From positions 1-56,966 of the forward strand of contig JALCQR010000003.1 of assembly GCA_022651385.1 (NCBI GenBank): a stretch of DNA of 56,966 nucleotides, written 5' to 3'. Shown one piece after another: positions 15,780 through 24,440 of this stretch. Made by a program: the position numbers and the translations under genes. The notes beneath the pieces are model-generated. The model saw only the letters and a list, made by a program, of their open reading frames with translations. It searched no databases and was not told the origin of the DNA. The stretch comes from Clostridia bacterium (GTDB lineage Bacteria > Bacillota > Clostridia > Lachnospirales > Anaerotignaceae). The stretch's first letter is position 1, and every line of letters starts with the position of its first letter.

Positions 15780-16841
15780 TCAGCCTTCTTTCCGTATCTT
15801 AGTCCATGCCTTTATTAAATTCATATTTTCGTCATGCCGTCTTATGGCAATTCTATAAAAGCCTTCTTTTAAGCCTATATAATTTCGGCAGTCTCTTATT
15901 AAAAAACCTTCTTTAAGCATTTTTTCTCCAAAGTTTTCTTTTTCTTTAAAGAAAATATAATTTGCGTCTTTTCCTATAATTTTTACATCTAATTTTTCAA
16001 GGTTTGAAATTAAATATTTTTTTTCGTTTGATATGTATTTTTTTGTTTTAGATTCAAACTCTTTATCGTCAAAACTGTGTTCCCCTGCCTTTTGAGCCAA
16101 ATTAGATACATTCCATGTCTGAAGGCACGATGAAATTTTATTAATCATTTTCTTGTTTCTGCAAAGCCCATATCCAAGTCTTATACCGGGTATTGCATAA
16201 AATTTTGTAAACGCTTTTATAATTAAAACATTATCATTTTCATCAAGCAAATTTTTTACGCTTACACTTTCTCCATTATCAAGAAAATCATTAAAGCACT
16301 CATCAACAATCAAAACAGTATGTGTTTTTAGGCAGCGGGCATATAAATTTTTTATAAACTCAAAGCTGTATGTATTGCCAACAGGATTATTGGGATTAGT
16401 AAAAAACACAATATCTGTTCCGTCGTTTATTTTATCAATGAAATCCATGCCTGCAATAAAATCTTTATTTTCATCCAAAAAATAACGTTCTATATTACAT
16501 CCGCATGCTGAAAGCGCCTTTTCATATTCCGCAAAACAAGGTGCCATAAGAAGTGCTTTTTTAGGTCTGAAAGCAAAACAAACAGCAAAAATCAATTCCG
16601 CAGCGCCGTTTGTACATATTATTTCTTCACTGCCAAATCCTTCTTTTTTTGAAACAGCCTCTTTAAGCTTTCTGCATTTCGGATCAGGGTAATGCACACA
16701 GTTTTCTATTTCCTCTAAAATTGCTTTTTTTACATTTTCAGGTATTCCAAGAGGATTAATATTTGCAGAGAAATCACAAACATTTTTATATGAATAAATA
16801 TCCCCTCCGTGTTTATGCCTTAAATCTTCCATATTTTCCAT
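15780..16841 (-). CDS. cobD: Threonine-phosphate decarboxylase CobD-like, PLP-dependent
   Basis: Makes (R)-1-amino-2-propanol phosphate from L-threonine phosphate, the linker joined to cobyric acid by CbiB. A 353-residue fold-type I aminotransferase relative of HisC. It starts with the CobD signature RHKHGGDIYSY and DFSANINPLG, has TNPNNPVGN, and has an IVDECFNDF aspartate. The PLP lysine is the K in IIKAFTKFYAIPGIRLGYGL. The start overlaps the end of cbiB by 22 bases and has AGGGTGG upstream. HisC is excluded mainly by context and the RHKHGG start. No threonine kinase (PduX) gene is visible nearby. Confidence 0.93.
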   Translation of the reverse strand: MENMEDLRHKHGGDIYSYKNVCDFSANINPLGIPENVKKAILEEIENCVHYPDPKCRKLKEAVSKKEGFGSEEIICTNGAAELIFAVCFAFRPKKALLMAPCFAEYEKALSACGCNIERYFLDENKDFIAGMDFIDKINDGTDIVFFTNPNNPVGNTYSFEFIKNLYARCLKTHTVLIVDECFNDFLDNGESVSVKNLLDENDNVLIIKAFTKFYAIPGIRLGYGLCRNKKMINKISSCLQTWNVSNLAQKAGEHSFDDKEFESKTKKYISNEKKYLISNLEKLDVKIIGKDANYIFFKEKENFGEKMLKEGFLIRDCRNYIGLKEGFYRIAIRRHDENMNLIKAWTKIRKEG

Positions 16842-17788
16842 ATTACCACCCTTACTACTATTATTAAAATAAGCGCTAAAATCGAGCTTAGATACATCAT
16901 TTTATTGGCACGTTTTATGTCGCTGTGGTCTATTGGTCTTAAATCATCGCCTATATACTCTTTTTTAACAAGTTTTCCGAAATACCAAGCGTCACCGGCA
17001 AGTTTAAGTTCAAGTGCTCCGGCGCAGACTGATTCTGTTTGAGCCGCATTTGGACTTGAATGGTTAAACCTGTCCCGTTTAAATATATAAACTGCGTTTT
17101 TTATGTCATATCTCAAAAAAAACGTGGATACAATCATAAGCATTGCAGCAATACGCGAAGGCAGAAAATTAAAAATATCATCAGCTATAGCAGCAGCTTT
17201 TCCAAAATGCAAATACCTGTCGTTTTTGTATCCTACCATTGAATCCATAGTGTTTACGGCTTTATACACCATTCCCAATATTGGCCCTCCAATCATTATA
17301 TAAAACATTGGCGCAATAACCCCGTCGGATGTATTTTCAGCCACAGTTTCAATTGCCGCTTTTGTAACACCTTCATCACTCAACTTTTCCGTATCACGGC
17401 CTACTATCATAGAAACAGCTTTTCTTGCCGAATCAAGTGTACCGTTTTCAAGCTCGTCATATACTTTCATGCTTTCTTTTTGCAAAGAACGAGCCGCAAT
17501 CACCTGCCAGCACATTATTGACATTACAATTCGTTTTGCTAATTTTCCAAAAATGCCGAAAGCAAAAATTACATAATATGATGCCAAAAAAGTTAATAAA
17601 ACAACAATAATAACTAAAATAACCCCTGCAATCTCAAGACCTTTTTCAGTCTTGAATTTTTTTCTCAAAATATTTTCCGTTTTGCTTATTATAATTCCGA
17701 TTAATTTTACGGGGTGCGGCAAAAAATGTGGGTCTCCAATTAAAAAATCAATTATAAATCCTGCTATTACTGCAATAATAGTATCCAT
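16820..17788 (-). CDS. cbiB: Adenosylcobinamide-phosphate synthase CbiB
   Basis: A membrane protein that couples aminopropanol phosphate to adenosylcobyric acid. It has 322 residues with several hydrophobic segments. Family motifs are IDFLIGDPHFLPHPVKLIG at the N-terminus, AVETVAENTSDGVIAPMFY, YKAVNTMDSMVGYKN, and SPNAAQTESVCAGAL. The length is normal. It sits next to cobD, which supplies its substrate, in the cobalamin operon. Confidence 0.95.
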   Translation of the reverse strand: MDTIIAVIAGFIIDFLIGDPHFLPHPVKLIGIIISKTENILRKKFKTEKGLEIAGVILVIIVVLLTFLASYYVIFAFGIFGKLAKRIVMSIMCWQVIAARSLQKESMKVYDELENGTLDSARKAVSMIVGRDTEKLSDEGVTKAAIETVAENTSDGVIAPMFYIMIGGPILGMVYKAVNTMDSMVGYKNDRYLHFGKAAAIADDIFNFLPSRIAAMLMIVSTFFLRYDIKNAVYIFKRDRFNHSSPNAAQTESVCAGALELKLAGDAWYFGKLVKKEYIGDDLRPIDHSDIKRANKMMYLSSILALILIIVVRVVIWKIWKI

Positions 17789-17794
17789 TTTTAA

Positions 17795-18358
17795 TTACCT
17801 TTCAATATTTTTTAATATCATTTCACTATAGTCAAAATCAGCTGTGATATATTCTCCGTTTTTAAGCTGCCAATTATAAAAATCCGTATCCGTAAATCTT
17901 TCAAAAATCGACATTATAACACCGCCATGAGTAACAACAGCTATTTTATTGTAATTCTTATTATAAGCATCTTTTGCTATATTTAAAAACCCCTCAACAC
18001 ATCTTTTTTTAAATTCATTTGTGTCTTCGCCGCATGGAAAACCTAATTTACCATTGCTTTTAAGCCAACTAATATATTTATCGTCATTTTTCAGTTCTTC
18101 ATAATTTTTATACTCAAAACAGCCAAAATCGCATTCGGCTATTAATTCACAAACATTTACCTGTTTTTTTGGAAACAAAATTTCGGCTGTTTGGATACAC
18201 CTTTTCATAGGGCTTGAATACACAGCGTCGACGTTGGTTCTTACAATATTTTCAAGTAAAGCTATGCCGTTTCCCGAAAGGCCTTCATCCGTTTTGCCCA
18301 CATATCTTCTCTCTTCGTTTCCTTTAGTCATTCCATGTCTGAAAAATGTAATTTTCAT
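17795..18358 (-). CDS. cobC: Alpha-ribazole phosphatase CobC (histidine phosphatase family)
   Basis: Removes the 5'-phosphate during nucleotide-loop assembly (alpha-ribazole or adenosylcobalamin phosphate). The 187 residues include the phosphoglycerate-mutase-like FFRHGMTKGN, where the histidine is phosphorylated, then YVGKTDEGLSGNG and YSSPMKRCIQTAEIL, with the second histidine in VVTHGGVIMSI. The assignment from the general histidine phosphatase family to CobC rests on its place between cbiB and the cobU-like gene. It begins 4 bases after the stop of the CobU-like gene. Confidence 0.88.
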   Translation of the reverse strand: MKITFFRHGMTKGNEERRYVGKTDEGLSGNGIALLENIVRTNVDAVYSSPMKRCIQTAEILFPKKQVNVCELIAECDFGCFEYKNYEELKNDDKYISWLKSNGKLGFPCGEDTNEFKKRCVEGFLNIAKDAYNKNYNKIAVVTHGGVIMSIFERFTDTDFYNWQLKNGEYITADFDYSEMILKNIER

Positions 18359-18362
18359 TATT

Positions 18363-18737
18363 TCATCCCTTAATTTTTATACCTATTCCGCACATTACAG
18401 AATATATTTCATCGGCATTTTCAGCCATTTTAGTGTATACTCTGCCCTCATAATCTCTAAGTTTTCTAAGCTTTTCATCAATAGGCACTATTCCGCAGCC
18501 TCTTTGAATAATTACTATTATCTTGTCATTATTTTTCTTGCAAAAGTCATTTGCATATTTTTCTGCGTCAACACCATTTTCATACCACTTTTCTACTATG
18601 TCATTCATCGTATATATGATTTTCAAATTAGTGTTCTTATTATTCGATACAACATAAACATCTTTTTTTTGCAGATTAAATTTATTAAAAATAAAATCAA
18701 GCTCATGCTGAAATTTACCGCTTATTATAAGTGTCAT
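18363..18737 (-). CDS. Short CobU-like protein lacking the P-loop
   Basis: A 124-residue protein. Its C-terminal half follows CobU closely: RGCGIVPIDEKLRKLRDYEG (79-98), then an AENADEIYSV segment and a final GIGIKIKG. In true CobU these frame the guanylyl-transfer and kinase product region. Its N-terminus starts like CobU (LIISG), but the Walker A motif GGxxSGKS is replaced by SGKFQHEL, and the protein is about 50 residues shorter than the intact CobU encoded at 19496-20017. It is therefore unlikely to bind ATP/GTP in the usual way. A regulatory subunit, a corrinoid-binding helper or a decaying duplicate are all possible. It lies between cobS and cobC, with the same orientation and close spacing, and the frame is intact. 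Confidence 0.75.
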   Translation of the reverse strand: MTLIISGKFQHELDFIFNKFNLQKKDVYVVSNNKNTNLKIIYTMNDIVEKWYENGVDAEKYANDFCKKNNDKIIVIIQRGCGIVPIDEKLRKLRDYEGRVYTKMAENADEIYSVMCGIGIKIKG

Positions 18738-18749
18738 TTATATTCCTCT

Positions 18750-19499
18750 TTAAATTTTTTCGCATATAATCGCTGAAAGTAAAATAAGAGCCTCGCATAC
18801 CTGAAGGAAATATCCGGCCAAGTCGCCTGTTACCCCTCCAAACTCTTTATATGAAAATATCTTGTAATAAATCAAAGTCAGCAAAGCCACAATTACGGCA
18901 ACTGCTCCAAAAAATCTAAAATATAAACATATAATAACTGAAACAATTGCAAAATATATTATTATTACTTTAGCTGTAAACTTAGAATCTGCACTGTCTT
19001 TAAATGTAAAAAGCAAGCCGTTATTTTTAGCACATTTAAACTTTACAGCCGCAAAAGCACTGAGTATTCGAGAAAGCACAAATCCAAAGCAGCCTATAAA
19101 TAAAGCAGTTTTTCCCGCTTCATACCACATTGCAAAATCAAAAATCATGTAGCTTACAAGATATATAACTGCAAACGCCCCAACATGTGAATCAGAAAGT
19201 ATTTTAAGCTTCTCATCTTTTCCTTTCCATGAATGTTTGGCGTCACATGTATCTATAAATCCGTCAAGGTGTATGCCGCCTGTAATAACAACAGGAAGAA
19301 CAGTTAACAAAACCGCTTTAAATAAATTTGAGAAACCGAGCATTTCACATAAAATTATTGCTAAGTATTCGCATATTCCTATAAAAACACCTACAAACGG
19401 GAAAAAGCAAAGAATGTATTTCATATTGGTTTTCTCCCAGTCAACTTTAGGTACCGGAATACGTGAAAACATTGAAAAAGCCATAAAAAACGAGTTCAT
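18750..19499 (-). CDS. cobS: Adenosylcobinamide-GDP ribazoletransferase CobS
   Basis: A membrane enzyme that joins adenosylcobinamide-GDP to alpha-ribazole (phosphate), making cobalamin (phosphate). The 249 residues have about six hydrophobic segments. Signature regions are FSRIPVPKVDW near the N-terminus, the acidic GGIHLDGFIDTCDAKHSW, which coordinates the metal, and GGVTGDLAGYFLQVCE near the C-terminus. Its start overlaps the cobU stop by 4 bases. The order cobT-cobU-cobS is a classical nucleotide-loop group. Confidence 0.96.
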   Translation of the reverse strand: MNSFFMAFSMFSRIPVPKVDWEKTNMKYILCFFPFVGVFIGICEYLAIILCEMLGFSNLFKAVLLTVLPVVITGGIHLDGFIDTCDAKHSWKGKDEKLKILSDSHVGAFAVIYLVSYMIFDFAMWYEAGKTALFIGCFGFVLSRILSAFAAVKFKCAKNNGLLFTFKDSADSKFTAKVIIIYFAIVSVIICLYFRFFGAVAVIVALLTLIYYKIFSYKEFGGVTGDLAGYFLQVCEALILLSAIICEKI

Positions 19500-20017
19500 T
19501 TTTTACCTTCTTTATATTTAATAGGAACAGAAAACAAAACTTCGGTAACGTTATCGACAATATTTCCCAGCATATAATTAATATCACCAAGAGTTTTCAT
19601 ATACATTTCTGTTTCATTGCCATAAATGCAGTCTTCACTAAAAATATCATTTGATACAATTATTACATTTTTACTTTGGTCTATTATATTCTTAACGCCA
19701 AAAAAAATCTTTTCGGCAGCGTTTTTTTCTCTTAATTCAAATATTTCGTTTGCTGTAAGGTTAGATAAGCATTCAATTAAAACCGTACTGCTTTGGTCAA
19801 GCTTTAATTCATGAAAATTGTAATATTTTTCTATTGTTTCAAAACCCTTGTCCGCTCTCATTTCACGGTGTTTTGCTATTCTTTTATTAGCCTCATCGCC
19901 ATAGGGAATCATTGCCGCAATATAGTATAATTTGCCTTTGCCTTTTATTTTCATACAAAGGTTTTCGGCATACTCACTTTTTCCGCTTCCGCTTCCGCCG
20001 ATAACAAGCTCAGTCAT
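19496..20017 (-). CDS. cobU: Adenosylcobinamide kinase / GDP transferase CobU
   Basis: Phosphorylates adenosylcobinamide and transfers GMP to it. The P-loop GGSGSGKSEYAENLC is at the N-terminus, followed by AAMIPYGDEANKRIAKHREMR with the histidine that forms the GMP adduct, and VLIECLSNL. The chosen start, ATG 20015-20017, has AAGGTG upstream and gives 173 residues. An ATG 18 bases further upstream lacks a ribosome-binding site. The start overlaps the cobT stop by 8 bases. The protein ends without the strong C-terminal GIVP..R.fRD segment being obvious, yet that segment is present in the separate CobU-like protein at 18363-18737. Confidence 0.9.
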   Translation of the reverse strand: MTELVIGGSGSGKSEYAENLCMKIKGKGKLYYIAAMIPYGDEANKRIAKHREMRADKGFETIEKYYNFHELKLDQSSTVLIECLSNLTANEIFELREKNAAEKIFFGVKNIIDQSKNVIIVSNDIFSEDCIYGNETEMYMKTLGDINYMLGNIVDNVTEVLFSVPIKYKEGKK

Positions 20018-21095
20018 CACATACACCTTTTTCATAATTAATATAAGCTTTCATATGTATTTCTTCAAATGTACTCATTTTGTTATAAATTTCCGCCGCC
20101 ATTTGAAAAAGCGGTATTACAGCTACTGCTCCCGTACCTTCACCAAGGCACATATTGCAGTTTATGTATGTTTCAAGCCCCAGCTTGTCCAATATAAGTC
20201 CTGACGCACTTTCATTTGATATATGAGAAGCTAAAATATAGTCGATACACTTGTCGCAAAGTTTTACTGCCATTAAAGCCGCCACAGATGAAATAAATCC
20301 ATCAATTATAACAGGTACTCCAAAAACAGCCCCGCCTATAAACAGTCCCGTCATTGCCGCAAGCTCAAGTCCCCCGCCGTCGGCATACAGACTCAGATAA
20401 TCACCAGTAAAATTTTTTGTTATTCTTTTAATAGTTTTTTCAACAACAGATATTTTATTTATGTATCCTTCTTCGCAAAGCCCGGCACCCTTGCCTGTAA
20501 CTTCTTCGGCTGATTTATTTAAAACGGCAGCACATAAAACACTGCTTGGTGTTGTGTTTCCTATTCCCATTTCTCCGGTTGCAATGATTCTGTATCCCTT
20601 TTTAACAAGCTCCCCCACGGTGTTTATGCCTACTGAAATTGCCTTTTTACATTCTTCATATGTCATTGCAGGTTCAATAAGAATATTTCCTGTACCTTTT
20701 TTTATCTTTCTGTCGCATACTTTAAACGGCATGAGCTTTTTATTTTCGTAATTTTCACAATCAATTCCCACATCAACAGGGAAAATATCTACACCGGAAA
20801 ACTTACTCATTATTGTAACAGATGTATCGGCATTTTGAAAATTATCAGTTACTAATTTTGTAATTGAATTGTCCGTCTGCGTTACGCCCTCGCTGACAAC
20901 ACCATGGTCGGCACACATTATAACCAATGCTGCCTTTTTTATATCAATTTCATTATATGAATGAAAAATACCAGCCATTTTGCTTATTGCATTTTCAAGC
21001 TTTCCAAGACTGTGAATCGGTTTTGCAATGCTGTCCCATTTATTTTCGGCATAAAGCTGTGCTTTTTTATCAAAATCTTGTATCTTCAGGTTCAT
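20010..21095 (-). CDS. cobT: Nicotinate-nucleotide:dimethylbenzimidazole phosphoribosyltransferase CobT
   Basis: Activates the lower-ligand base by exchange with nicotinate mononucleotide, giving alpha-ribazole phosphate. The 361 residues contain all family landmarks: an N-terminal LGKLENAISKMAGI, MCADHGVVSEGVTQ, IATGEMGIGNTTPSSVL, GKGAGLCEEGY, DGFISSVAALMAVKLC and the catalytic glutamate region CLGEGTGAVAVIPL. Length is normal. No genes for making the base (bza or bluB) are in the window, so the lower ligand is unknown. Confidence 0.96.
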   Translation of the reverse strand: MNLKIQDFDKKAQLYAENKWDSIAKPIHSLGKLENAISKMAGIFHSYNEIDIKKAALVIMCADHGVVSEGVTQTDNSITKLVTDNFQNADTSVTIMSKFSGVDIFPVDVGIDCENYENKKLMPFKVCDRKIKKGTGNILIEPAMTYEECKKAISVGINTVGELVKKGYRIIATGEMGIGNTTPSSVLCAAVLNKSAEEVTGKGAGLCEEGYINKISVVEKTIKRITKNFTGDYLSLYADGGGLELAAMTGLFIGGAVFGVPVIIDGFISSVAALMAVKLCDKCIDYILASHISNESASGLILDKLGLETYINCNMCLGEGTGAVAVIPLFQMAAEIYNKMSTFEEIHMKAYINYEKGVCDD

Positions 21096-22453
21096 TTTTT
21101 CTCCTTATATTCCAAACATTTTTTCATAAAGCAGTAAACGGCGTCAATATTTGAGTAAAAATACAAATGCGGAAATCCAGCGTAAATATATTTTGATAAA
21201 TGCCCGCAATACCAGCTTTTGCCTGAAATAGGCTTAACGGCAGAAAATCCGTTTCCGTTATCGCTGCTGTCAAAATAATGGAATTCATGTCCGCGCAAAA
21301 CAGTGCCGCATTTGCCGAATAGAGAATCATTCTTAGATGTAAGGCTAATATACCCGAATCTGCCAAGCCTTTTTGTTTTCCAAACATCAATGTCAAAAAT
21401 GTCAGCCATTTTAAATTTTCTACCGTTATTTTCTATACATCTACAAGTATACATATATCCGCCGCATTCCGCAATAATTGGCATTTTTTTATTTACAGCT
21501 GAATTTATACTTTTAATTGTATCAGTATTACTTGATAATTTTTCGGCATACAGCTCAGGATATCCGCCGCCAATCAATAAACCATCGGCGTTTTCCGGAA
21601 CTTTTTCATTTTTAAGAGGAGAAAAATATTCTATTTCGGCTCCCATTCTTTTCAGAATATCGATGTTATCCTCATAATAAAAATTAAAAGATCTGTCTTT
21701 TGCGCATGCAATAACCACATTTTCATCAAGTTTAGGAATTCCTATTTCTTTATATGAAATTTTTTTCGGATTATATGCTATTTTTTTTAGTTTGTCTAAG
21801 TCTATGCATTCCCCTGCTATATCAGCAAGTTTATCAATTTTTAAATCAATATTCTTAATATTTTCGGGAGTCATAAGCCCAAGATACCTGCTTTCAAAAC
21901 ACAATTCTTTAACTTCCGGCATGTATCCCAAAACCTCAATATCCGTCTCTTTTTCTATACATTTTTTCAGCATAATAAAAACAGATTTTGATACTCTGTT
22001 TATAATTATACCTTTAATTCTGCTGTCTTCTCTGAAATTTTTCATGCCCGAAACTTCAGCCGCCAAAGAAATACCGGAGCCTTTTCCATCAACAATAAGT
22101 ACAGTATCAGTATTCAAAACAACTGCCGTTTCATAAGCGCTTGCATTAACCGTGCTGCCTCCAAGCCCGTCATAATATCCCATTGCGCCCTCAATTAAGG
22201 CAAAATCACAGTTTTTCGAGTTTTTGTCAAAAATCATTTTTACTGTATTCTCATCCGACATAAACAAATCTAAGTTTCTGCACTCGTTTTCAGTTATTCT
22301 GCTATGAAACATGGGGTCGATATAATCGGGGCCGCATTTAAAAGACATTACGTTTAATCCGCTTTTTTTAAGTGCTTTAAGCACCGCGGCAGTTATTGTA
22401 GTCTTTCCGCATCCGCTTTTAGGCGCTGAAAACATAATACGATAAGTGCTCAT
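21092..22453 (-). CDS. cbiA: Cobyrinate a,c-diamide synthase (CbiA/CobB)
   Basis: Uses glutamine and ATP to amidate the a and c side chains of cobyrinic acid. The N-terminal P-loop-like segment is APKSGCGKTTITAAVLKAL, followed by FKCGPDYIDPMFH and LIEGAMGYYDG. The C-terminal glutamine amidotransferase domain has GGGYPELYAEKL and the cysteine in AECGGYMY. It ends with the family's FPHLYFYSN. The 453-residue length is normal. Its start overlaps the fusion gene stop by 4 bases, and its stop overlaps the cobT start. Confidence 0.95.
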   Translation of the reverse strand: MSTYRIMFSAPKSGCGKTTITAAVLKALKKSGLNVMSFKCGPDYIDPMFHSRITENECRNLDLFMSDENTVKMIFDKNSKNCDFALIEGAMGYYDGLGGSTVNASAYETAVVLNTDTVLIVDGKGSGISLAAEVSGMKNFREDSRIKGIIINRVSKSVFIMLKKCIEKETDIEVLGYMPEVKELCFESRYLGLMTPENIKNIDLKIDKLADIAGECIDLDKLKKIAYNPKKISYKEIGIPKLDENVVIACAKDRSFNFYYEDNIDILKRMGAEIEYFSPLKNEKVPENADGLLIGGGYPELYAEKLSSNTDTIKSINSAVNKKMPIIAECGGYMYTCRCIENNGRKFKMADIFDIDVWKTKRLGRFGYISLTSKNDSLFGKCGTVLRGHEFHYFDSSDNGNGFSAVKPISGKSWYCGHLSKYIYAGFPHLYFYSNIDAVYCFMKKCLEYKEKK

Positions 22454-24426
22454 TTTACATCACCGCCAAACGAAATAACGTATACAGGATTATCTGATTT
22501 CATCATGTTGTAATTTCCGACTTTTTTGTTTTTAGCTGTAAAAAGCTGAACAATTTCCATATCATATCCCAATTTTTCAGAAATCAACTTTGCTTCGTTT
22601 AATGTCTCCAATGTTATAGCAGTAATTACAAACCTGACGTTTGGATTTTTCTCATACATATATTTAACTATTTCTTTCATTTTTCCGGACGAGCCGCCAA
22701 TGAAACAGTGAGTCGGAATACTGCTACACTCCTTTAAAATCTGAGGTGCCGTACCATAAATCAAAGTTATATTATACGCCCCAAATTTTACTATGTTTTT
22801 ATTTAAAAGTTCAACTGCTTCAGAATTTTTCTCGACGGCAAATACCTTTCCCCTATATGCCAAAAGAGCAGATTCTATGCTTACAGAGCCTGTGCCGGCA
22901 CCAATATCATATACAACAGAGTCTTCCGAAAGATTTAATTTAGACATAACAATTGCTCTTATTTCGCTTTTTGTCATGGGAATATTTGACCTAATAAATT
23001 CATCATCAGTTATACCAATTCTTATTTCCCTTTGCTTAGCAAAATCATTTTCGATATAAACAATACTTAACGAAGAAAATTCTGTATTAATAAAATTTTC
23101 AGGTTTTCCAAACGTTATTTTTTCATTATTATATGACAAATTCTCTCCCACGTATATTTTGAGATTTTCCAATCTATATTTAATAAAATCCGAACACATT
23201 TTATTTATATCACTGCCGCTGCCAATTATTATTATACATTTTTTATTGTATCTTACAGCGTCAATGTAATTACATTTTTTACCGTGAAGGCTTAAAAATA
23301 CTGCGTCTTCATAACTTTTGCCAATAGTATTCATAAAATACACGTAAGATGAAATACCGCACAAAACGTCATATTTGATTTTTTTATCTTTAAGCCACTT
23401 AATAAGTTTTTCTGCACCACTGTAAAATCCCATATCGCCTGAAAAAAGAGCCGCAAAGCAATTATTTTCACTTTTCTCAATTTCATCGGCAATTATGTCT
23501 GCTTTATATTCACTGCAGCAGTTTTTGCCAAGTTTAATAAACGGTTCGATAATACGTTCAGCACCAAAAATTACATTACTTTGCTCTATGGCTTTTTTGC
23601 TTTTTTCAGTTAAAAGCGACATGCCTCCGCAGCCTATTCCTATAACATAAACATGTTTGTTGTTTGAATATTTTTCATTAATTATAGACTTTACCTGTTC
23701 CAAACTAAAACCTTTTAAATCGCTGTTTTTAATTATAACAGCAGTAATACCGGCTTTTTTTGCCGCCGAAAGTTTCTCAAAAAATCCGCCAGTTTTTCCG
23801 CTTTCTTTTGTAAGCAAATATTCTGATTTTGTTTCTTCAATTAGGCATTGATTTAATTTTTCACTAAACGGACCATGAATACAAATTATGTTTTTTTCAT
23901 TTATCCCGGCTTTAAGACATTTCTCTATGGAATCACAGACCGGCAAAATTCTTACATACAGTCTTTCATTAAAGTTTGGTATAACGTTTAATTTATCAAT
24001 ATCGCGGCTTCCTGTAGTAACAAAAATATTACCTGTTTTGTGGCTTAAATACTCAGCCGCACTTGACATATTGTCAACCCATACAGCTTTAAGCCCTTCA
24101 AAACTGCTGTCACACTTTGTATCTCTTGAAAGTCTTATATACTCAAGGCTGCATTTTTCACATGCTGTTTTTATATTTTCGGTGGCATTTTTAGCAAAGG
24201 GATGAGTTGCGTCAACGGCACATGAAAAATCTTCGCTTTCAATAAGCTGTTCAATTTGTTTTTCATCAAGCCGACCTTCCCTAACAGAAATATATTGATT
24301 TTCCGAAATTAAATTTTTACCATAATCCGATACCACACAGAGCAGCGTACTTATTTGTTTATCCGATAAAAATTCGGTTAAATTTCGGCCTTCCGCCGTA
24401 CCGCCGAAAAGCAATATACGTTTCAA
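22450..24426 (-). CDS. cbiJET: CbiJ-CbiE-CbiT triple fusion (precorrin-6A reductase and C5/C15 methyltransferase, decarboxylating)
   Basis: One 658-residue chain carrying three consecutive corrin steps. Residues 1-250 are the reductase CbiJ/CobK, with FGGTAEGR (7-14), DATHPFAKNA (72-81), TTGSRD and KESGKTGGF. Residues about 258-460 are the C5 methyltransferase CbiE of the SAM-dependent tetrapyrrole methylase fold, with VYVIGIGCGGMSLLT and LFSGDMGFYSGA. Residues about 470-658 are the Rossmann-type C15 methyltransferase and C12 decarboxylase CbiT, starting GITDDEF and with YDIGAGTGSVSIESA (506-520). No frame break joins the parts, so the fusion appears genuine. CbiE-CbiT fusions are the CobL of the aerobic pathway; here the reductase is fused too. 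Confidence 0.93.
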   Translation of the reverse strand: MKRILLFGGTAEGRNLTEFLSDKQISTLLCVVSDYGKNLISENQYISVREGRLDEKQIEQLIESEDFSCAVDATHPFAKNATENIKTACEKCSLEYIRLSRDTKCDSSFEGLKAVWVDNMSSAAEYLSHKTGNIFVTTGSRDIDKLNVIPNFNERLYVRILPVCDSIEKCLKAGINEKNIICIHGPFSEKLNQCLIEETKSEYLLTKESGKTGGFFEKLSAAKKAGITAVIIKNSDLKGFSLEQVKSIINEKYSNNKHVYVIGIGCGGMSLLTEKSKKAIEQSNVIFGAERIIEPFIKLGKNCCSEYKADIIADEIEKSENNCFAALFSGDMGFYSGAEKLIKWLKDKKIKYDVLCGISSYVYFMNTIGKSYEDAVFLSLHGKKCNYIDAVRYNKKCIIIIGSGSDINKMCSDFIKYRLENLKIYVGENLSYNNEKITFGKPENFINTEFSSLSIVYIENDFAKQREIRIGITDDEFIRSNIPMTKSEIRAIVMSKLNLSEDSVVYDIGAGTGSVSIESALLAYRGKVFAVEKNSEAVELLNKNIVKFGAYNITLIYGTAPQILKECSSIPTHCFIGGSSGKMKEIVKYMYEKNPNVRFVITAITLETLNEAKLISEKLGYDMEIVQLFTAKNKKVGNYNMMKSDNPVYVISFGGDVK

Positions 24427-24440
24427 AAAAACACATCCTT

